64,000 nt of DNA from Gnetum montanum (Eukaryota > Streptophyta > Gnetopsida > Gnetales > Gnetaceae). Shown here piece after piece: positions 1-11,130 of this stretch. Within the stretch, counting starts at the first letter, position 1, and the number at the start of each line of letters is the position of its first letter. Both the position numbers and the translations under genes were made by a program. Where the stretch lies: contig MNCI01015694.1 of the NCBI GenBank assembly GCA_015680685.1, positions 365,929 through 429,928 on the forward strand. Reading direction: 5' to 3'. The notes beneath the pieces are model-generated. The model saw only the letters and a list, made by a program, of their open reading frames with translations. It was not told the origin of the DNA and made no database searches.

Positions 1-1790
1 TTTGAGTCCACAACCTCATCAAAGATAGTTATTTTCCTCTTACCCTTGTCGCGTGCAGGGCCTGAATCTCTCCACTTTTTCTTGTCCTTATCACTACTTC
101 GTTCCTCCTTAGACTCCTCTATAATTTTTAGGATAGTTTCAATTTTACTATCTAAGGAGCTCCATACTTCATCTACCTTAGCCGATACTTCTGTTGTTAG
201 CTTTTGGAGCGGCAAGGTTTTTTTGTTCACCAACTCTTCAAGTGGTGACTCATCCTCTTCATCGCAAAATCTCACTCCCTTCTTTCAAAGAGAGGGATCA
301 CGGTTATATTCTTCTATACTTTCCCTTTTTTGTAGCTCCCCTTCTTCTTTGGCTACTTGTTCCAACAATATGTGAATCTCATGGGATCTAAGTTCTGATA
401 GTCTCCTAGTTTCGTACCTTAGCCCATCTATGAGATGGCGTAGTTGATCCCGCTGTGCATAACTATGGCCCGGGCAACGATGTAGCAATGCATAGTAGTA
501 GCCCATGGCAGCATCCAAGGGTTCATGATTACCCTGCTTCCATCCTTGGATCTGCTTACGCAAGTTAGACAGTCTAGAGTATGTTTGATATTTATCATTG
601 AAGATTTCTAACATCGTACTCCACCTCCTGATGGTTTCCGGTTCTAAGGACCGGTAGCAACTCTTTGCTTCCTTGATGAGTGTCCTGGGAAACAACTTTA
701 GCTTTTTCCACTTATTTTCTATGTTTTTCAAGGCGTAGGCATCATGAAATTCTTGTAAATAATTTTGTGGATCCGCGTTGTATCCCCCCTCAAATCGTGG
801 GATGTTATTCATGTCTAAGCGCTTGATCCAATTATCTTTTTGATGCCTTTTTGGGATTCTCACAGCCTCCATTATATCTAGCATGCTTTGGGTGGCAAGT
901 AGGGGTTCATCATGATCATCACGTTCATGACGTCTATGATGTCTACATTGTTCCCTACTTTTCCTTCGTTCATGCCTTGATTCTCTTGATTGCCCTCATC
1001 CTCTCTCTGTACTCTCTCATTGAGGTTTCTCATTTCTCTTACCCTTATCCTCTTGGTTATGCTCTTGATGACTGTGCCCTGATGTGGAAGGAGAGGGTGA
1101 ATGATGTGATGAAGGAAAAGAAGAAGGAGAACCATCGCCATGATGATGTTTCTTACCTTCTCTTCAGTGGCTTCAGCCCCGATCGTGATGATGATCTGAG
1201 TGCCCGTCCTTGTCATTTGTTTTTGTTCACTCAGTGAATAGTTGGTGTTCACGGGGATCAGAACCAGGGTTGTGTATCATGGAGCATAGGTTATGATACC
1301 CCACCTCCTCACTTTCATTAGGAGGGGGAATATCTTTAGATAGAGAACCCATTGTAAGTGGTTCACCATCTCCAATTTCACTTAGGACGTGCAGGACCTC
1401 TTTGCCCTTCAACAGTGTATGGTGGCTCTCCTGCCTTGAGTCCCTTAGACGTTGCGCTGCTATGGGATGGAAATCCCTCATGTCAAAATCTATCGCAACG
1501 TATTCAGCATATAATTCCATCATGCTGATCTATGCCAAGGCACGGAGGAGCATGTTGGGGACTACACGATATGGAGGTAACACTATGTTACCTTGCAAGT
1601 CTCTCCAGTGCATCTATTCATCCTGATGGAGGATAAAAGTGAAATTGGATATATACTCATCAGGATGAGTATATACCACCCTATATTGTTGAGGAACTGG
1701 TTGATTTTGGTTATGTGTTTTAGATTGTCGACTATTTCTTATATGATCCCTAGGTGGTGTAATGCTCTTGTGAGAAGAAGAAGAAGACAT
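1..1790 (-). pseudogene. gag: Element G: Athila-like gag, 3' part off window
   Basis: Structural gag polyprotein of a Ty3/gypsy LTR retrotransposon. The start codon complement ends at 1790 and opens a Ser-rich MSSSSSH leader, then the box VVYTHPDEY...FTFILHQDE that also opens gag in A, B and C. That box ends in a stop. The longest open part, 884 down to 285 (199 codons), holds the capsid-like core: IPRFEGGYNADPQNYLQEF, RRWSTMLEIFNDKYQTYSR, and LEQVAKEEGELQKRE with NRDPS at its end. Arg/Ser/His-rich low-complexity sequence lies between leader and core. The reading frame is interrupted several times, so this copy is dead. It lies directly downstream of its own PBS and LTR; protease and pol would lie left of the window. 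Confidence 0.85.
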
Positions 1791-1913
1791 TATGTCTTAT
1801 CGATGTGCTATTTAACCATTATATAAATTTTCATTTAATTAACCCTAAGGATCGTTTAAGCTCCCAACGATGTGAGTAATTTCTTATGTTCTACTTAGTG
1901 CAAAAACACTTAG

Positions 1914-1931
1914 TCCCCAGTAATGGCGCAA
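1914..1931 (-). other. Element G primer-binding site (tRNA-Asp type)
   Basis: Read on the minus strand this 18-mer is TTGCGCCATTACTGGGGA. Plant tRNA-Asp(GTC) 3' end predicts TGGCGCCGTTGCCGGGGA, giving 14 of 18 matches. It lies one base inside the LTR end, the expected place for minus-strand priming. It is one of the better-preserved PBS copies in the window. Confidence 0.8.
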
Positions 1932-1932
1932 A

Positions 1933-2767
1933 TGATGAGTGGTGAGGTACCCCTACACTCAACCATACGAATACGAGCGTAACATGCGCAATCCAGTCGA
2001 ACTCCATAGACTAAGTGCCTACACGTCTCATGGAACACTTAAGGTTAGTTATTCGTTGTCTTCCCAGACTTACTTGTATTTGTCACGGTGTATGGTTAAG
2101 TAAGTCTGAGGTATATGATTTTTATGTCTTTTCGGTTTTATCTCCTATACTGATAAGGTAAAGGGTAAAGAGATTAATTAAATAATTTTAACTAACTATC
2201 TACGTCTTAATTAACCTAGCGTCAGCATCCATTCCCACTTACCGTTCACACCATGAACCTATGCAACCTTGGTTACCAAATGCTAATCGTTGCTGGGATC
2301 ACCAAGCATAACGCACGTGCTCAAAGCGGCGTACTAAGGCACTTAACTAGGAGAGAAGGGTTGAGAAAGATTTAATTACTAATAAAGCATTTAAATGGTA
2401 AACAATAAATAACAGTAAATAAAATCATATTTAGCCTATTCCATGCACTGCAAGAAGTTCGTCTTTATTGCCATACACAAACATGTGTTCAGGTACAATA
2501 TTTGCTCGAATAAAGATTCGTTCACTTTGGAGCTCCTACTGCAGGCACATGGAAAATATTCTATCTCTGGAGAGGTAAAACTACTAGAGTTTTGCTAAGG
2601 GTCTAGATCTAGCTGAGAAACAAAGGGAGAGCCACCTCTTATTTATAGACTTGGCGACGCACTGCGATATCGCTGGGGACAACGTGATATCGCGTGGGAT
2701 GCAATATCGTGGCAGACACAATATTGCGTACGTGATATCATGGCCCATGTGATATCATGTCCCATCA
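1933..2767 (-). repeat. Element G 5' LTR
   Basis: About 835 bp with TG...CA ends (minus strand: TGATGGGACATG ... CACTCATCA). U3 holds an array of palindromic GATATC/AATATC motifs (2660-2767), then a TATA-like box (plus-strand ttatttatag near 2640), then an AATAAAGAC polyadenylation-type signal. The bases just outside are cttgg; the other end of the element is off-window, so a target duplication cannot be tested. The sequence resembles the H LTR most closely. Confidence 0.78.
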
Positions 2768-2784
2768 CTTGGTAAGCTTGAATA

Positions 2785-3230
2785 CGAAATCTAAGCCATA
2801 TCCTTTAAATTTTCTAAAAACAATCTACAAGTTTGGTCTTGATGTTGAATATTTGCATGAGCTAAATCTAATGCAAATAAGTAAATATTTTCTTTAGCCA
2901 AGTAAGATTTTCTAAGAATAAAAAGCTTAGGAAAATAGTTATAAACTATCTTAGGAATATTATTGTAATTTTGAAATCCTGATGGCGTAAACCTATGCCA
3001 AGGATTTTCCATCTTATTAAAATTCCTTTTGATCATTGAACTCTTATGTTTCTTTGGTCTTCTCTTATAGACTAATAAACTAGACAAAAGAGGTGATTTA
3101 TTTATCCTTTTGGGTCTTATTCCACTACTTGTTCCAAACTCAAAAACCTTCTTCTATTCTTCTTCTAATGAATAATCAATCTTATAATTAAGAATTTCTT
3201 TGGAACATTTGAAATCTTCCAAACTATCAG
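2785..3230 (-). pseudogene. Unrecognised open reading remnant
   Basis: A minus-strand frame of about 145 codons with one or two stops near its start and a clean stretch from 3087 to 2791. It is Lys/Asn/Tyr/Phe-rich and includes NPWHRFTPSGFQNYNNIPK and NYFPKLFILRKSYLAKENI. I do not recognise the family. It lacks RT, integrase, zinc-knuckle and coiled-coil hallmarks. It flanks the G LTR and may be part of the sequence into which G inserted. It could be a fragment of an element-borne ORF or of a host gene; coding status itself is uncertain. Confidence 0.35.
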
Positions 3231-3889
3231 TCTATTTGATCATGAAATGAAAATAGTATCTATTTTCCCTCCTAGCAACAAAAGAACTATTGCTGTGCTA
3301 CGACTATTAGGCTTATGAACTTAGATGATAAATTTCCCTCCTTCTAGTGCCAAAAGAACTGTTTGCAATCGTTTGGGACCACCAACGTTTTTGGCCTCTG
3401 TATCTCATGACCTTTGGAGTCACGGGAAATGAAGGTGCTCTTTTAATAGGGTTTAGGTGCTTACTAGTCTCTAGCAACACCAAGGCCTAAATACCTCCAA
3501 ATAGACTTAGTGGTTAAGAAAAGAACTAATCGTGAGTACGTGTTTGTTGTTGTGAATGTTGAAATGGTTGAGTTGTGTATGAAACTGTAATTGACCATCA
3601 TAAAAAAAATTCAACTAACTTTGTCAAATACTATGAGTTGTTGAGGATTCCTATTTTGTCCAATTACTTAGTCTACATATTCCCTATAATACGTTACTTG
3701 TAACAAATAAAATTTTGCAAAAACATTTGAGCACAATTCTACCAATCTATTGCTAATTTCCCCCAAAGAGAAAGTTTCAAAAAAAAAAAAAACTAGAAAT
3801 AGAGTGAGATTCAATGGACTTAGAAAGAGAAAGAAAAGAAATAAAATTTTTGTGAATCTCAAACATTTAAGTAAGATAAATTTACACGA
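3231..3889. other. Intergenic AT-rich stretch, no gene seen
   Basis: No convincing coding or RNA feature. It contains a poly-A run (about 3779-3792) and A-rich sequence on the plus strand. Two short imperfect repeats of a phrase about colour-neutral text 'tttccctcc...caaaagaact' lie near 3267-3360, suggesting a small old duplication. Confidence 0.4.
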
Positions 3890-4430
3890 GGAAAAACTTC
3901 ACAATAAAGCTATTCCAATTCAATTTAACTACGAATTATCCAAACCCTCTGAGCTTAACAATCTGTGTAATCAACAACTTGGATGAAACTAGCTTTGTAA
4001 AGTTTCATGATCTCATCACAAACAACCAAGGCTAGATCTGGTCTAATTTTGTGAATATTTTGCTTAATTGGTTTAATACTAGGATCAAGTATAATGTTGT
4101 GCTAAATTAGGCATGGATCAAGACCTTGCATATCTTCATATAATCAAGCAAAGGTCTTAATGTTGTTGTGAAGGACCTTGGTAATGTCTTGAGCCTTCAA
4201 TGGTTCAAGTGAGAAACTTAATTTTAGTGTTTTCTCCCCACCATTATGTGTTGTGATTGGAACCTCAGCTAGAGAGTCTTCAGTAATGTCACTAACCTAT
4301 GTCAAGGGTTTTAACTAGGTGTTAAGGCCATCTAAGAGGCTTTTCTATAGAGGCTATGTGATTGACCAAGTTCTTAGGCTCAAGATCTAAGTAATTGAGT
4401 TCAATGAATTGTTCAACATCGCCATAAGGT
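3890..4430 (-). pseudogene. pol: Tat-like pol fragment (protease-RT linker)
   Basis: Minus-strand remnant matching the region just before RT of element I at about 56.5-56.9 kb. With frame changes, parallel residues include SLAEVPIT, TLKLS, a TF(A/S)W-like acidic-aromatic motif, GLDP, and a stretch corresponding to KPIKQ...DLALVV.DEI.KLY.ASFI. Homology stops near 3950, just where RT would begin (a DYTD versus DYAD box), so RT is deleted. Many stops and shifts. It abuts the E integrase fragment without a visible target duplication, so the junction is probably a deletion or rearrangement breakpoint. Confidence 0.6.
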
Positions 4431-4608
4431 CCACTCAAGCTCATAGGATATTCTCCTAATAATTTGATGTATAGAAAACTACTAAAACTTTTAATTCAAG
4501 TTGAGCTCTATACACTCTCAACAGCTTGTGAGCTTGACCTTAATCCAAGCCTAGCATAAAAAAACATCTAATGATACTAAATGTACTAGACGAGAATCGA
4601 TAAGTAGC
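4415..4608 (+). pseudogene. int: Element E integrase C-terminal fragment, part 1
   Basis: Matches B and C just after the catalytic core: GYSPNNLMYRKLLK corresponds to GYSPYELVYGKLLK in C, followed by VELYTLSTACELDLNPSLA. Several stops. It ends at gtagc, where element A begins; the frame resumes after A at ggagccctatcaatg. The uninterrupted site reads like gtagccctatc, matching gtggccctgtc in C. Confidence 0.72.
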
Positions 4609-5481
4609 TGATGAGCGACAAGGTACCCTTATGCCCAACCATACGAATCATAGGCATTCACATGTGATTCGGTCGAATTTCACAGACTATAATTACTAAA
4701 TATGCTAAAGCTAAATAGTGCATGTGTGTTGTCCATTCGTTGTCTTCCCAGCCCCACTTGTGAAACACAATTGTATGGTTAAGTGTGGCTAAAGCATAAG
4801 ATTTTTATTATTTTATGTTTTATCAAATTACTCGCCTAGAACAAAAATGAAAGTAAGAGTAATTAAATGCTAAGTAAACTATGGTTTAATCTAGCCTAAC
4901 ACAAGTAACCATTCCTACTTTTTGGACACATCCTAAACTTTATGTAAACACTGTTGGGTTGTCAAACACTAACTATTTTTGAGCTACTGAGTGTCACACG
5001 TATGTTTGAAGGGGTTGTGTATTTTAATGAGTTGCTTGATTAATCAAAATTAATTACTGCATGAGAAAAATTAATCTAAATTGCATGAAATCATTATATA
5101 TATATATATATATATATGCATAAGAAACAAATTCTCAAGTGTTGTAAGATGAATTAAAGAGTTTGTCTTTATTGCCAACACAATGGTGTGTTCAGGTACA
5201 TCAATGCTTGAATAAAGATATGATCACACTTAGACCTCCTGCTGTGGGCACTTCAAAAATATTCTAACTCTCAAATGAACAAATTGCAAGAGTTTTGCTA
5301 CTTAACTACCAAAAACTACTCTCAATCGTGTGCCTGGGGGTTGTATTTATAGACCTAGGAGCAACCCTATGATATCAAATGTACGATATTGCATCTTGGG
5401 CCATGATATCATGTACTCGATATTGTGTACCCAATATCGTAGCCACTTCGATATCGAAGTGTATGAAAACACAATTTATCA
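4609..5481 (-). repeat. Element A 3' LTR
   Basis: 873 bp; minus strand begins TGATAAATTGTG and ends GTCGCTCATCA. U3 carries GATATC/AATATC palindromes (about 5370-5460), then TATAAATA (complement of 5344-5351), then an AATAAAGA signal near 5170. A (TA)n run at about 5094-5117 is absent or shortened in the 5' LTR, so it expanded after insertion or shrank in the partner. Confidence 0.9.
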
Positions 5482-5491
5482 TACCCCCATG
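5482..5491 (-). other. Element A polypurine tract
   Basis: On the minus strand, TCATGGGGGTA abuts the LTR start TGATAA. The same G-run plus TA precedes the 3' LTR of B, C, E and H, marking the plus-strand priming site. Confidence 0.75.
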
Positions 5492-5551
5492 ACTAAATGA
5501 AAACTCATCCTTGAGTACAAAAGCGGAGGAATAAGTCATTTACAAAATATA

Positions 5552-5821
5552 TTAGGAGGTGTGGAGTATTTGACAGATAGACAGAGTGAGACAGAGAAAA
5601 TAGACAAATACAAAAGTGCCCAAACATACAACATTACAATTTTGTACAAAATTGGATTCATGACAATAGGAAAGAACACCCTCAGATCCAATGGACATCC
5701 AAACCCTCTTAGAAATAGAAGAATGAGGGAGAAGTAGAAGAGATCTAGCAATCATGAACAATCTCCTACGAGTGATATTGTTGCATCTTCCTTGGTGAAG
5801 AAAATCCTGCTTCCAGTCCAT
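5552..5821 (-). CDS. Small A/B-specific ORF in place of ORF3
   Basis: A 90-codon open frame starting at the Met encoded at 5821 (MDWKQDFLHQG...), with RRRLFMIARSLLLLPHSS in the middle and a hydrophobic, Cys-containing tail. The same segment is present in B (26153-26355) with one TGG-to-TAG stop. In B the sequence upstream ends in gattgtag, a possible splice acceptor; A has gattgcac there. I do not recognise the product. The conserved start and internal sequence could simply reflect common descent; coding function is not shown. Confidence 0.35.
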   Translation of the reverse strand: MDWKQDFLHQGRCNNITRRRLFMIARSLLLLPHSSISKRVWMSIGSEGVLSYCHESNFVQNCNVVCLGTFVFVYFLCLTLSICQILHTS

Positions 5822-7484
5822 GCTCCCCAGTGCAATCACAAAAAAATCAAGGATTAGTATATAAAGTGTAACAAATAATGACTAAATACCTTGTCTCATT
5901 GATGATTTTATCTAGCTAAGTTGTGATTGTGATAGATTAGTTACTTAATAGTGTTAGTGGGAAGACTGACAAATAGGTTAAGTAAGAGAAGCAGTCCATA
6001 AAATTAAAAAAAAGCTTAACACAAGGAATACTATAAAGAGGGTATAGAAATTCATAATAATAAAAATAAGAAATTCACTAAAAAATAATTGTGAATATGT
6101 GTACAATTGGATGGCATGGATGGGATAAATAAAAAGAATTTGATTGTAACAATGTCTAAGGGTAAAGAACTTAACTTAACCACACCAAAAGATATGCAAG
6201 TGGGTCCTCCCTAAAGTAGGCACATGCCTTTTATGACCTTGCATAACTTCAAACCAAGGAAGCCTTGGGCTCCATAGATGATTAATGGTTATGGAAAGTT
6301 AAGTACAAAAACCCAAAAGTGACTGACTAAGAAACCTAACACATCAAACCAGAACATTGAATCAAAACATGAAACCAACAGTGAGGTGAGCTATGAAAAG
6401 CATAGTTGGATGATAGAGAGAATGGAATGGAGTCCCTTATTATGGTCACACGAAGTTCCTTTTGGAGTTTGTGATTAAATGACTTGGTAGGATCCATCCT
6501 TGATCTAGACCAAAACTAACCACTTTCAGTGACTTCGCATCGACATCCTAAGACTAGTCCATCCCCTGAGATACAAGAATGCTCCCAAAAAACAACCATC
6601 ATTCCAAATTGGAGAGAAATTAGGAAGTAAGAAAGGGCCTTAGTTAGAGGAGACAAGACAAGTCCCATAACTAGTGCTTGTAGCCCTTTTATTTGGTCTA
6701 AGTGATGTTCTTTAAATTCCCATGTTGTTTTTTTTAAATGGGAACCACACCATGCAAAGACCCATGTATTTTTTGCATTTATTTTTTGTAAGGGGTGTGC
6801 TTTGAATCCCCATCTCTTTTTTTTCTGATGAGGGTTACACCATGCAAGGACTTATTTGACTTCCTATTGTGGAATAAGGTAGAACGGTGAGAAGCTTACG
6901 AGAACAATCCTACATAGGAAAATAAAAAAGCATGAAGAATACCACATCCCTTTGAAGCCACACCCTATCCAAACCTTTGACTCCTTCCCAATTCCAAAAA
7001 CTACACAAGTCACCAATTTATTAAAGTTGCATTAATGAAGAAGGAACTACATGTTTCCAAAATAAGGAAAATCATAGAGTATGTGAATTGGTGGATGATG
7101 TGGACTCACTGCATATTACATGAAAAGAAACCATGCCCCAGTCATTAGTAACAACATTCAAAGTTAGAAATTAGACATCAACAATCAAATTACAAATGAA
7201 GCATACCACCATTGAGTAGCACATTACCATTGTACCTAACACCTTATTAGTACAAAGAGTAGAGAAACACATCAAACACAAGAAAATGTAAAAGAAGTAA
7301 AAGATTATGCAATAAATATCAACTATCTTAACAATGGTATAAAACAAAGATTGAGAAAAGATCAATAACTTAAAAAATAAAAAGATGTAAAACAAAGAAT
7401 ATGAAAACAAAAAGTTGTAAAACCAAAAATGTGTAAAACAAAAAAGTTAAAAGATTGAGAAGCCACAAAAAATATTAGTATGGA
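5822..7484 (-). other. Element A 3' spacer (noncoding)
   Basis: About 1.7 kb between integrase and the small ORF with no credible gene. It is colinear with B 24440-26140, and its 5' part also aligns with C 42400-43700 and E 15040-16400. It contains two simple-sequence-looped hairpins annotated separately. Its conservation among four copies, despite lacking an ORF, suggests an RNA or DNA role, though shared descent alone is possible. Confidence 0.6.
6695..6851 (-). repeat. Paired imperfect hairpins with T-rich loops (element A)
   Basis: Two adjacent foldbacks, 6695-6762 and 6788-6851. Arms: AAATTCCCAT with ATGGGAACC, extended by GGTCT/AGACC, and GGTGTGC...AATCCCCAT with ATGAGGGTTACACC. The loops are T runs. 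The same pair occurs in B and C with different microsatellites in the loops. Confidence 0.65.
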
Positions 7485-7487
7485 TGG

Positions 7488-7506
7488 CCATCTCCCCCAC
7501 AAGTGA
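7488..7506 (-). other. Internal purine tract after integrase (element A)
   Basis: The minus strand reads CACTTGTGGGGGAGATGGCC just after the integrase frame. The TTGTGGGG core repeats the terminal polypurine tract. The same box lies at the equivalent place in B and, changed, in E and C. It may be a second plus-strand primer site or a relic of an ancestral 3' end. Confidence 0.5.
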
Positions 7507-7599
7507 GTTGGAAGGGGAAGATCCAAAAGATTGAGCATGGTTGTCCAATTGTTAAGGTGTTTGTTGAGTTTGTTGGCTTGGGTTCATGAAGAGGTTTTA

Positions 7600-8890
7600 C
7601 TTATTGGATGTTGACTAATTGTTTCTTGTCTGGACTATCAAGTTTATAGATAATCATGACACTAGATGGAAAAGTCTCATCAATAATGTAAGGTCCTTTC
7701 CACAATGTTTGAAATTTGGTTTGTTGGGGTACATGTGCAGGATTCCAATAGAGAACCTTGTCTCCTGGTTGAAACTTGAATTTTCTTATTTTGAGGTCAT
7801 GGAATTTCTTATTAAATGCCTTATGTGTTTCATTGGATAACAAGGCCATTAATCAATTTTCTTCTAGCAAGTTAAGGTTCATTGATTGTTCTTTCTGTGC
7901 TAGACTTAGATTTAGGTCAAGGTCATAGGTTGTAGAGAGTGTACGAATCTCAAATTATATGGGCAGTGTTGGTAGTTTTCCATGCACGAGCTCATAAGGA
8001 GAATAACCTATGGGAAGCTTACATGTGGAGCGATAGGACCAAAGGGCATCATTTAATTTGGTGCTCCAATCCCTTCGGTATTTTCTAATGGTGCATGTCA
8101 GAATTTTTGTAATCTCCCAATTAGTAACCTCAACTTGGCCATTAGCTTAGGGGTGATATGGTGTTGTGAGTTTATGCTCAACCCCCAAGCACTGCATAAG
8201 TTTTCAAAAAGTGGCACTTGTAAAATGAGTTTCATTATTAGAAATTAATGTATGAGGCATACCAAACCTATTTATGATATTTTGTTGTACAAACTGAGCA
8301 ACAGTGATGGATGTATAGTTGATGACAGATGTTGCTTCTACCCACTTGATTCAATAGTCAACTGTGACTATTATATATGCCTTTCCATTTGATAAAGGTG
8401 CAATGGAACCCATAAAAACAATGCCCCAAATATCGAATGGCTCAAGAGATTGAATCCATTGCAGTGACCCCTCCATTCAAATTGTCATTCCACCATCCCT
8501 CTAGCAATGATCACAAGCATGGATAAATTGGTGTGCATCCCTAAAGATTATTCGCCAATAATATCTTGCCATGAGGATTTTTATGGATGTGCATCTCCTA
8601 GCATAATTGCCCCCACAAGGGCCTTTGTGAGCATCCTAAAGAATGTGCAGTTGATCCATGTCAGGGACACACCAACGTACTAGGCCATCGAGACAAACTT
8701 TGTAAAGGTTCCCATTAATTTCCATGAAGTGCTTGACCTAGTGAAGAAATTGTTGTTTCTTTCTAATGTCCAACCATTGCAGAAATTTTTTCTTGAGCAG
8801 ATAAGTGAGGATGGTGTCATACCATTTTGGTTCATTGGGCATTTGTGCATTAATAGCCCCTGCAAGGAGAGATTTTTCATGGAATTGATA
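7600..8890 (-). pseudogene. int: Element A integrase
   Basis: Integrase inserts element cDNA into the genome. The clean C-terminal part (7849-7601, 82 codons) has KFQPGDKVLYWNP and a GPYIIDETFP box. Upstream is the core with YHP.ANGQVEVTNWE, so the third catalytic acid (Glu) is kept here, unlike in B and C. The N-terminal HHCC region and RNase H-integrase linker occupy about 8450-8880 (RWCVPDMDQLHIL, DAHKGPCGGN). There are scattered stops and shifts. Confidence 0.85.
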
Positions 8891-10130
8891 AGATAAGGGG
8901 CTCTCTTTCTCCTTGTTATCCCATCTTAGTCATGATAAGTGATCCGCAACCACATTCTCCACATCTTTTTAGTCTATCATCGTGATATTGAACTCCTACA
9001 AAGTCACAAGCCACCATATGACACGGGGGCTCACCATTGGTTTATTTATTAGAAACTAGATGGCACTATGATTAGAAACTGGAAGTCACAAGCACATAGT
9101 GCCTGAACTTCTCTAAGGAAAACACCACTACTATCAACTCCTTTTTTGTGATGGTGTAGTTTAGATGTGTACCTGCAATGCTTCGGATTGTGTAGTGAAT
9201 GTAATATGGACATTTTTGATCATCCATCTGCATAAGGACTACCCCCAAATCATAATCTGATGCATCGGTCATTACATGAAATGGCCTAGACCAATCAGGT
9301 GTTTGTAGAATTAGGGTTTCAACAAGCTTTTTCTTTAGTTACTAAAATGTTATTTCACATGTAGGGATCTAGAAGAATGATGCATCCTTCTTTGTCAATT
9401 CCACTAACAACTTGGTAATTTTGGAAAAATTCTTGATGAACCACCAGTAGTAGCCAGTATGACCAAGGAATGACCACACTTATTTAACTATTTCGGGTTG
9501 GTGGGTTATTCCTTGGATGACCCTTATTTTTTTAGGGTTTACCTTGATTCCTACTTTTGAAATATGGTGCCCCAAGACTATGCATTCCTGGACCATGAGA
9601 TGGCTCTTTTTCCAACTGAGCTAGAGGTTTTTTTTGACACATCGTTTCAACACCTACTCAAGACAGTCTAGGGCTTGCTTGAACATAGCTCCATAGGTAA
9701 AAAAGTCATCCATGAATACTTCTACCCTGCTACCAATTTATTGTTGGAAAATGCTGAGAACTAATTATTAGAATGTGGTTGGGACATTACAAAGACCGAA
9801 TGGCATCTAATGATAAGCAAAAGTTCCCCAAGGACTTGTGAAAGTCATCTTCGCCTAGTCCTCTAGTGCAATTTGGATTTGGTTATAGACACTATAACCA
9901 TCCAAAAAGCTGTAATAGCTATGCCCAAAAATGATGTCCAAAACTTGGTCAACAAAAGGCAATGGAAAATGATCTTTGAAAGTTTCCATGTTGAGTAGTC
10001 GGAAGTCGATGCACACCCACCATTTACCTTCTTTCTTGGGTACAATCATGAGTGGACTGATCCACTTACTATCTATGATATGGTAGATGAATCCTACCCT
10101 AAGGAGTTGTTCAATATCCTCTTTGATAGT
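8891..10130 (-). pseudogene. pol: Element A reverse transcriptase and RNase H
   Basis: RT copies element RNA into DNA. Open part 10049-9855 has MIVPKKEGKWWVCIDFRLLN, DHFPLPFVDQVLD and FLDGYSVYNQIQI; farther on lies VFMDDFFTYGA (near 9720) with both catalytic Asp present. RNase H, 9272-9072, begins MTDASDYDLGVVLMQMDD, the first catalytic Asp box, and continues to LNYTITKKELIVVVFSLEKF, which holds the catalytic Glu. The linker to integrase follows. Stops break the chain at several points. Lineage assignment is Athila-like from these motifs. Confidence 0.88.
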
Positions 10131-10599
10131 CTACTTTAATTTAGGATTCAAATGTCACTGCGACTATCATTTTAGCTTAACGGTGGGGTCAATGTATATC
10201 CAATGCTAGCATATTCTTGGATCTATTCCAATGAGCTTAGAATATGACCAAGCAAATGTTGCTGACCATTTTTCCACAACCTTTATTAACATTTTCTTTT
10301 ATTCTACAGAAATCTTGGAATTAATGATGATCTACCTTCTATTTTTCAAGAATACATACTCCATCCCAGCTGGTAGTGTTTTTAATTTAAGGGGTTCTTA
10401 TCTAAATTTGTCAGGAATCTCCAACTCTTCCCAATTGACATCATCATTTACTTCTTTATAGAGTTGGTGATGAACTTACTTGAGTTCATTCATACTTGCA
10501 ACATACTCATACATTAGGCCCTCAGTAGGTTCCACGCATAATGTACTGCTACTATAATCAGCTGTCAGCCACTAAGTGCCTTCTTGTTTTGTGGTTGCT

Positions 10600-11130
10600 A
10601 TGTATAAGCATCTTTGGATCTCAACTTCTAGTGCATACTACTTGCATGCAGAGATAGATGTTCACTTTAGTGACCATAACTTTTGCACATAATGACACCC
10701 TAAATCAGTGTACACAATACATGGAACCCTCTTCTTCTCGATCTTTCCAAATTCATTTTCTTTTGATATCTCCAAGGAAAGATCTCTAATGCCCATTTTG
10801 GCATCAATGGTGCTTAACCATACCATTCCCATAATAATTGGGAAGTCCCCTTTGTAGTTTTCCACCTTGATTACTAGGAAATCGATGAGATATGACCACC
10901 CAATGGTTACGATGTCCTCAACTAGTCCTAATGGAACAATGATGGATTGGTCTACCAATTCCAGCCGGATGTTGCTCTTCTTTAAGGGAGGAAGGTTCCA
11001 CATTATGTACATCTCATGTGAGATTAGATTAACACTAGAACTAGAATTAAGAATAGATTTACAAGGCTCATTCCCAGCAATTTGTAAATATACGAGGGGA
11101 CTCTTGGGATTAGCTAACTTCCTAGGCAGG
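10600..11130 (-). pseudogene. pr: Element A protease with NSS active site
   Basis: Retroviral-type aspartic protease region. Minus strand: SPLVYLQIAGNEPCKSILNSSSSVNLISHEM, where C and F have LLDLGS or LLDFGS. The catalytic Asp-Leu/Phe-Gly is thus Asn-Ser-Ser. The fold continues as NLPPLKKSNIRLELVDQS, GLVEDIVT, DFPIIMG and LSLEISKENEFGKIEKK, open from 11012 to 10662. B carries the same NSS, so the change predates the insertion of these copies. Confidence 0.82.

Noticed and set aside
5094-5117. (TA)n run as a possible cruciform or origin
   Set aside because: A simple microsatellite within an LTR, short in the partner LTR; nothing else supports a function.
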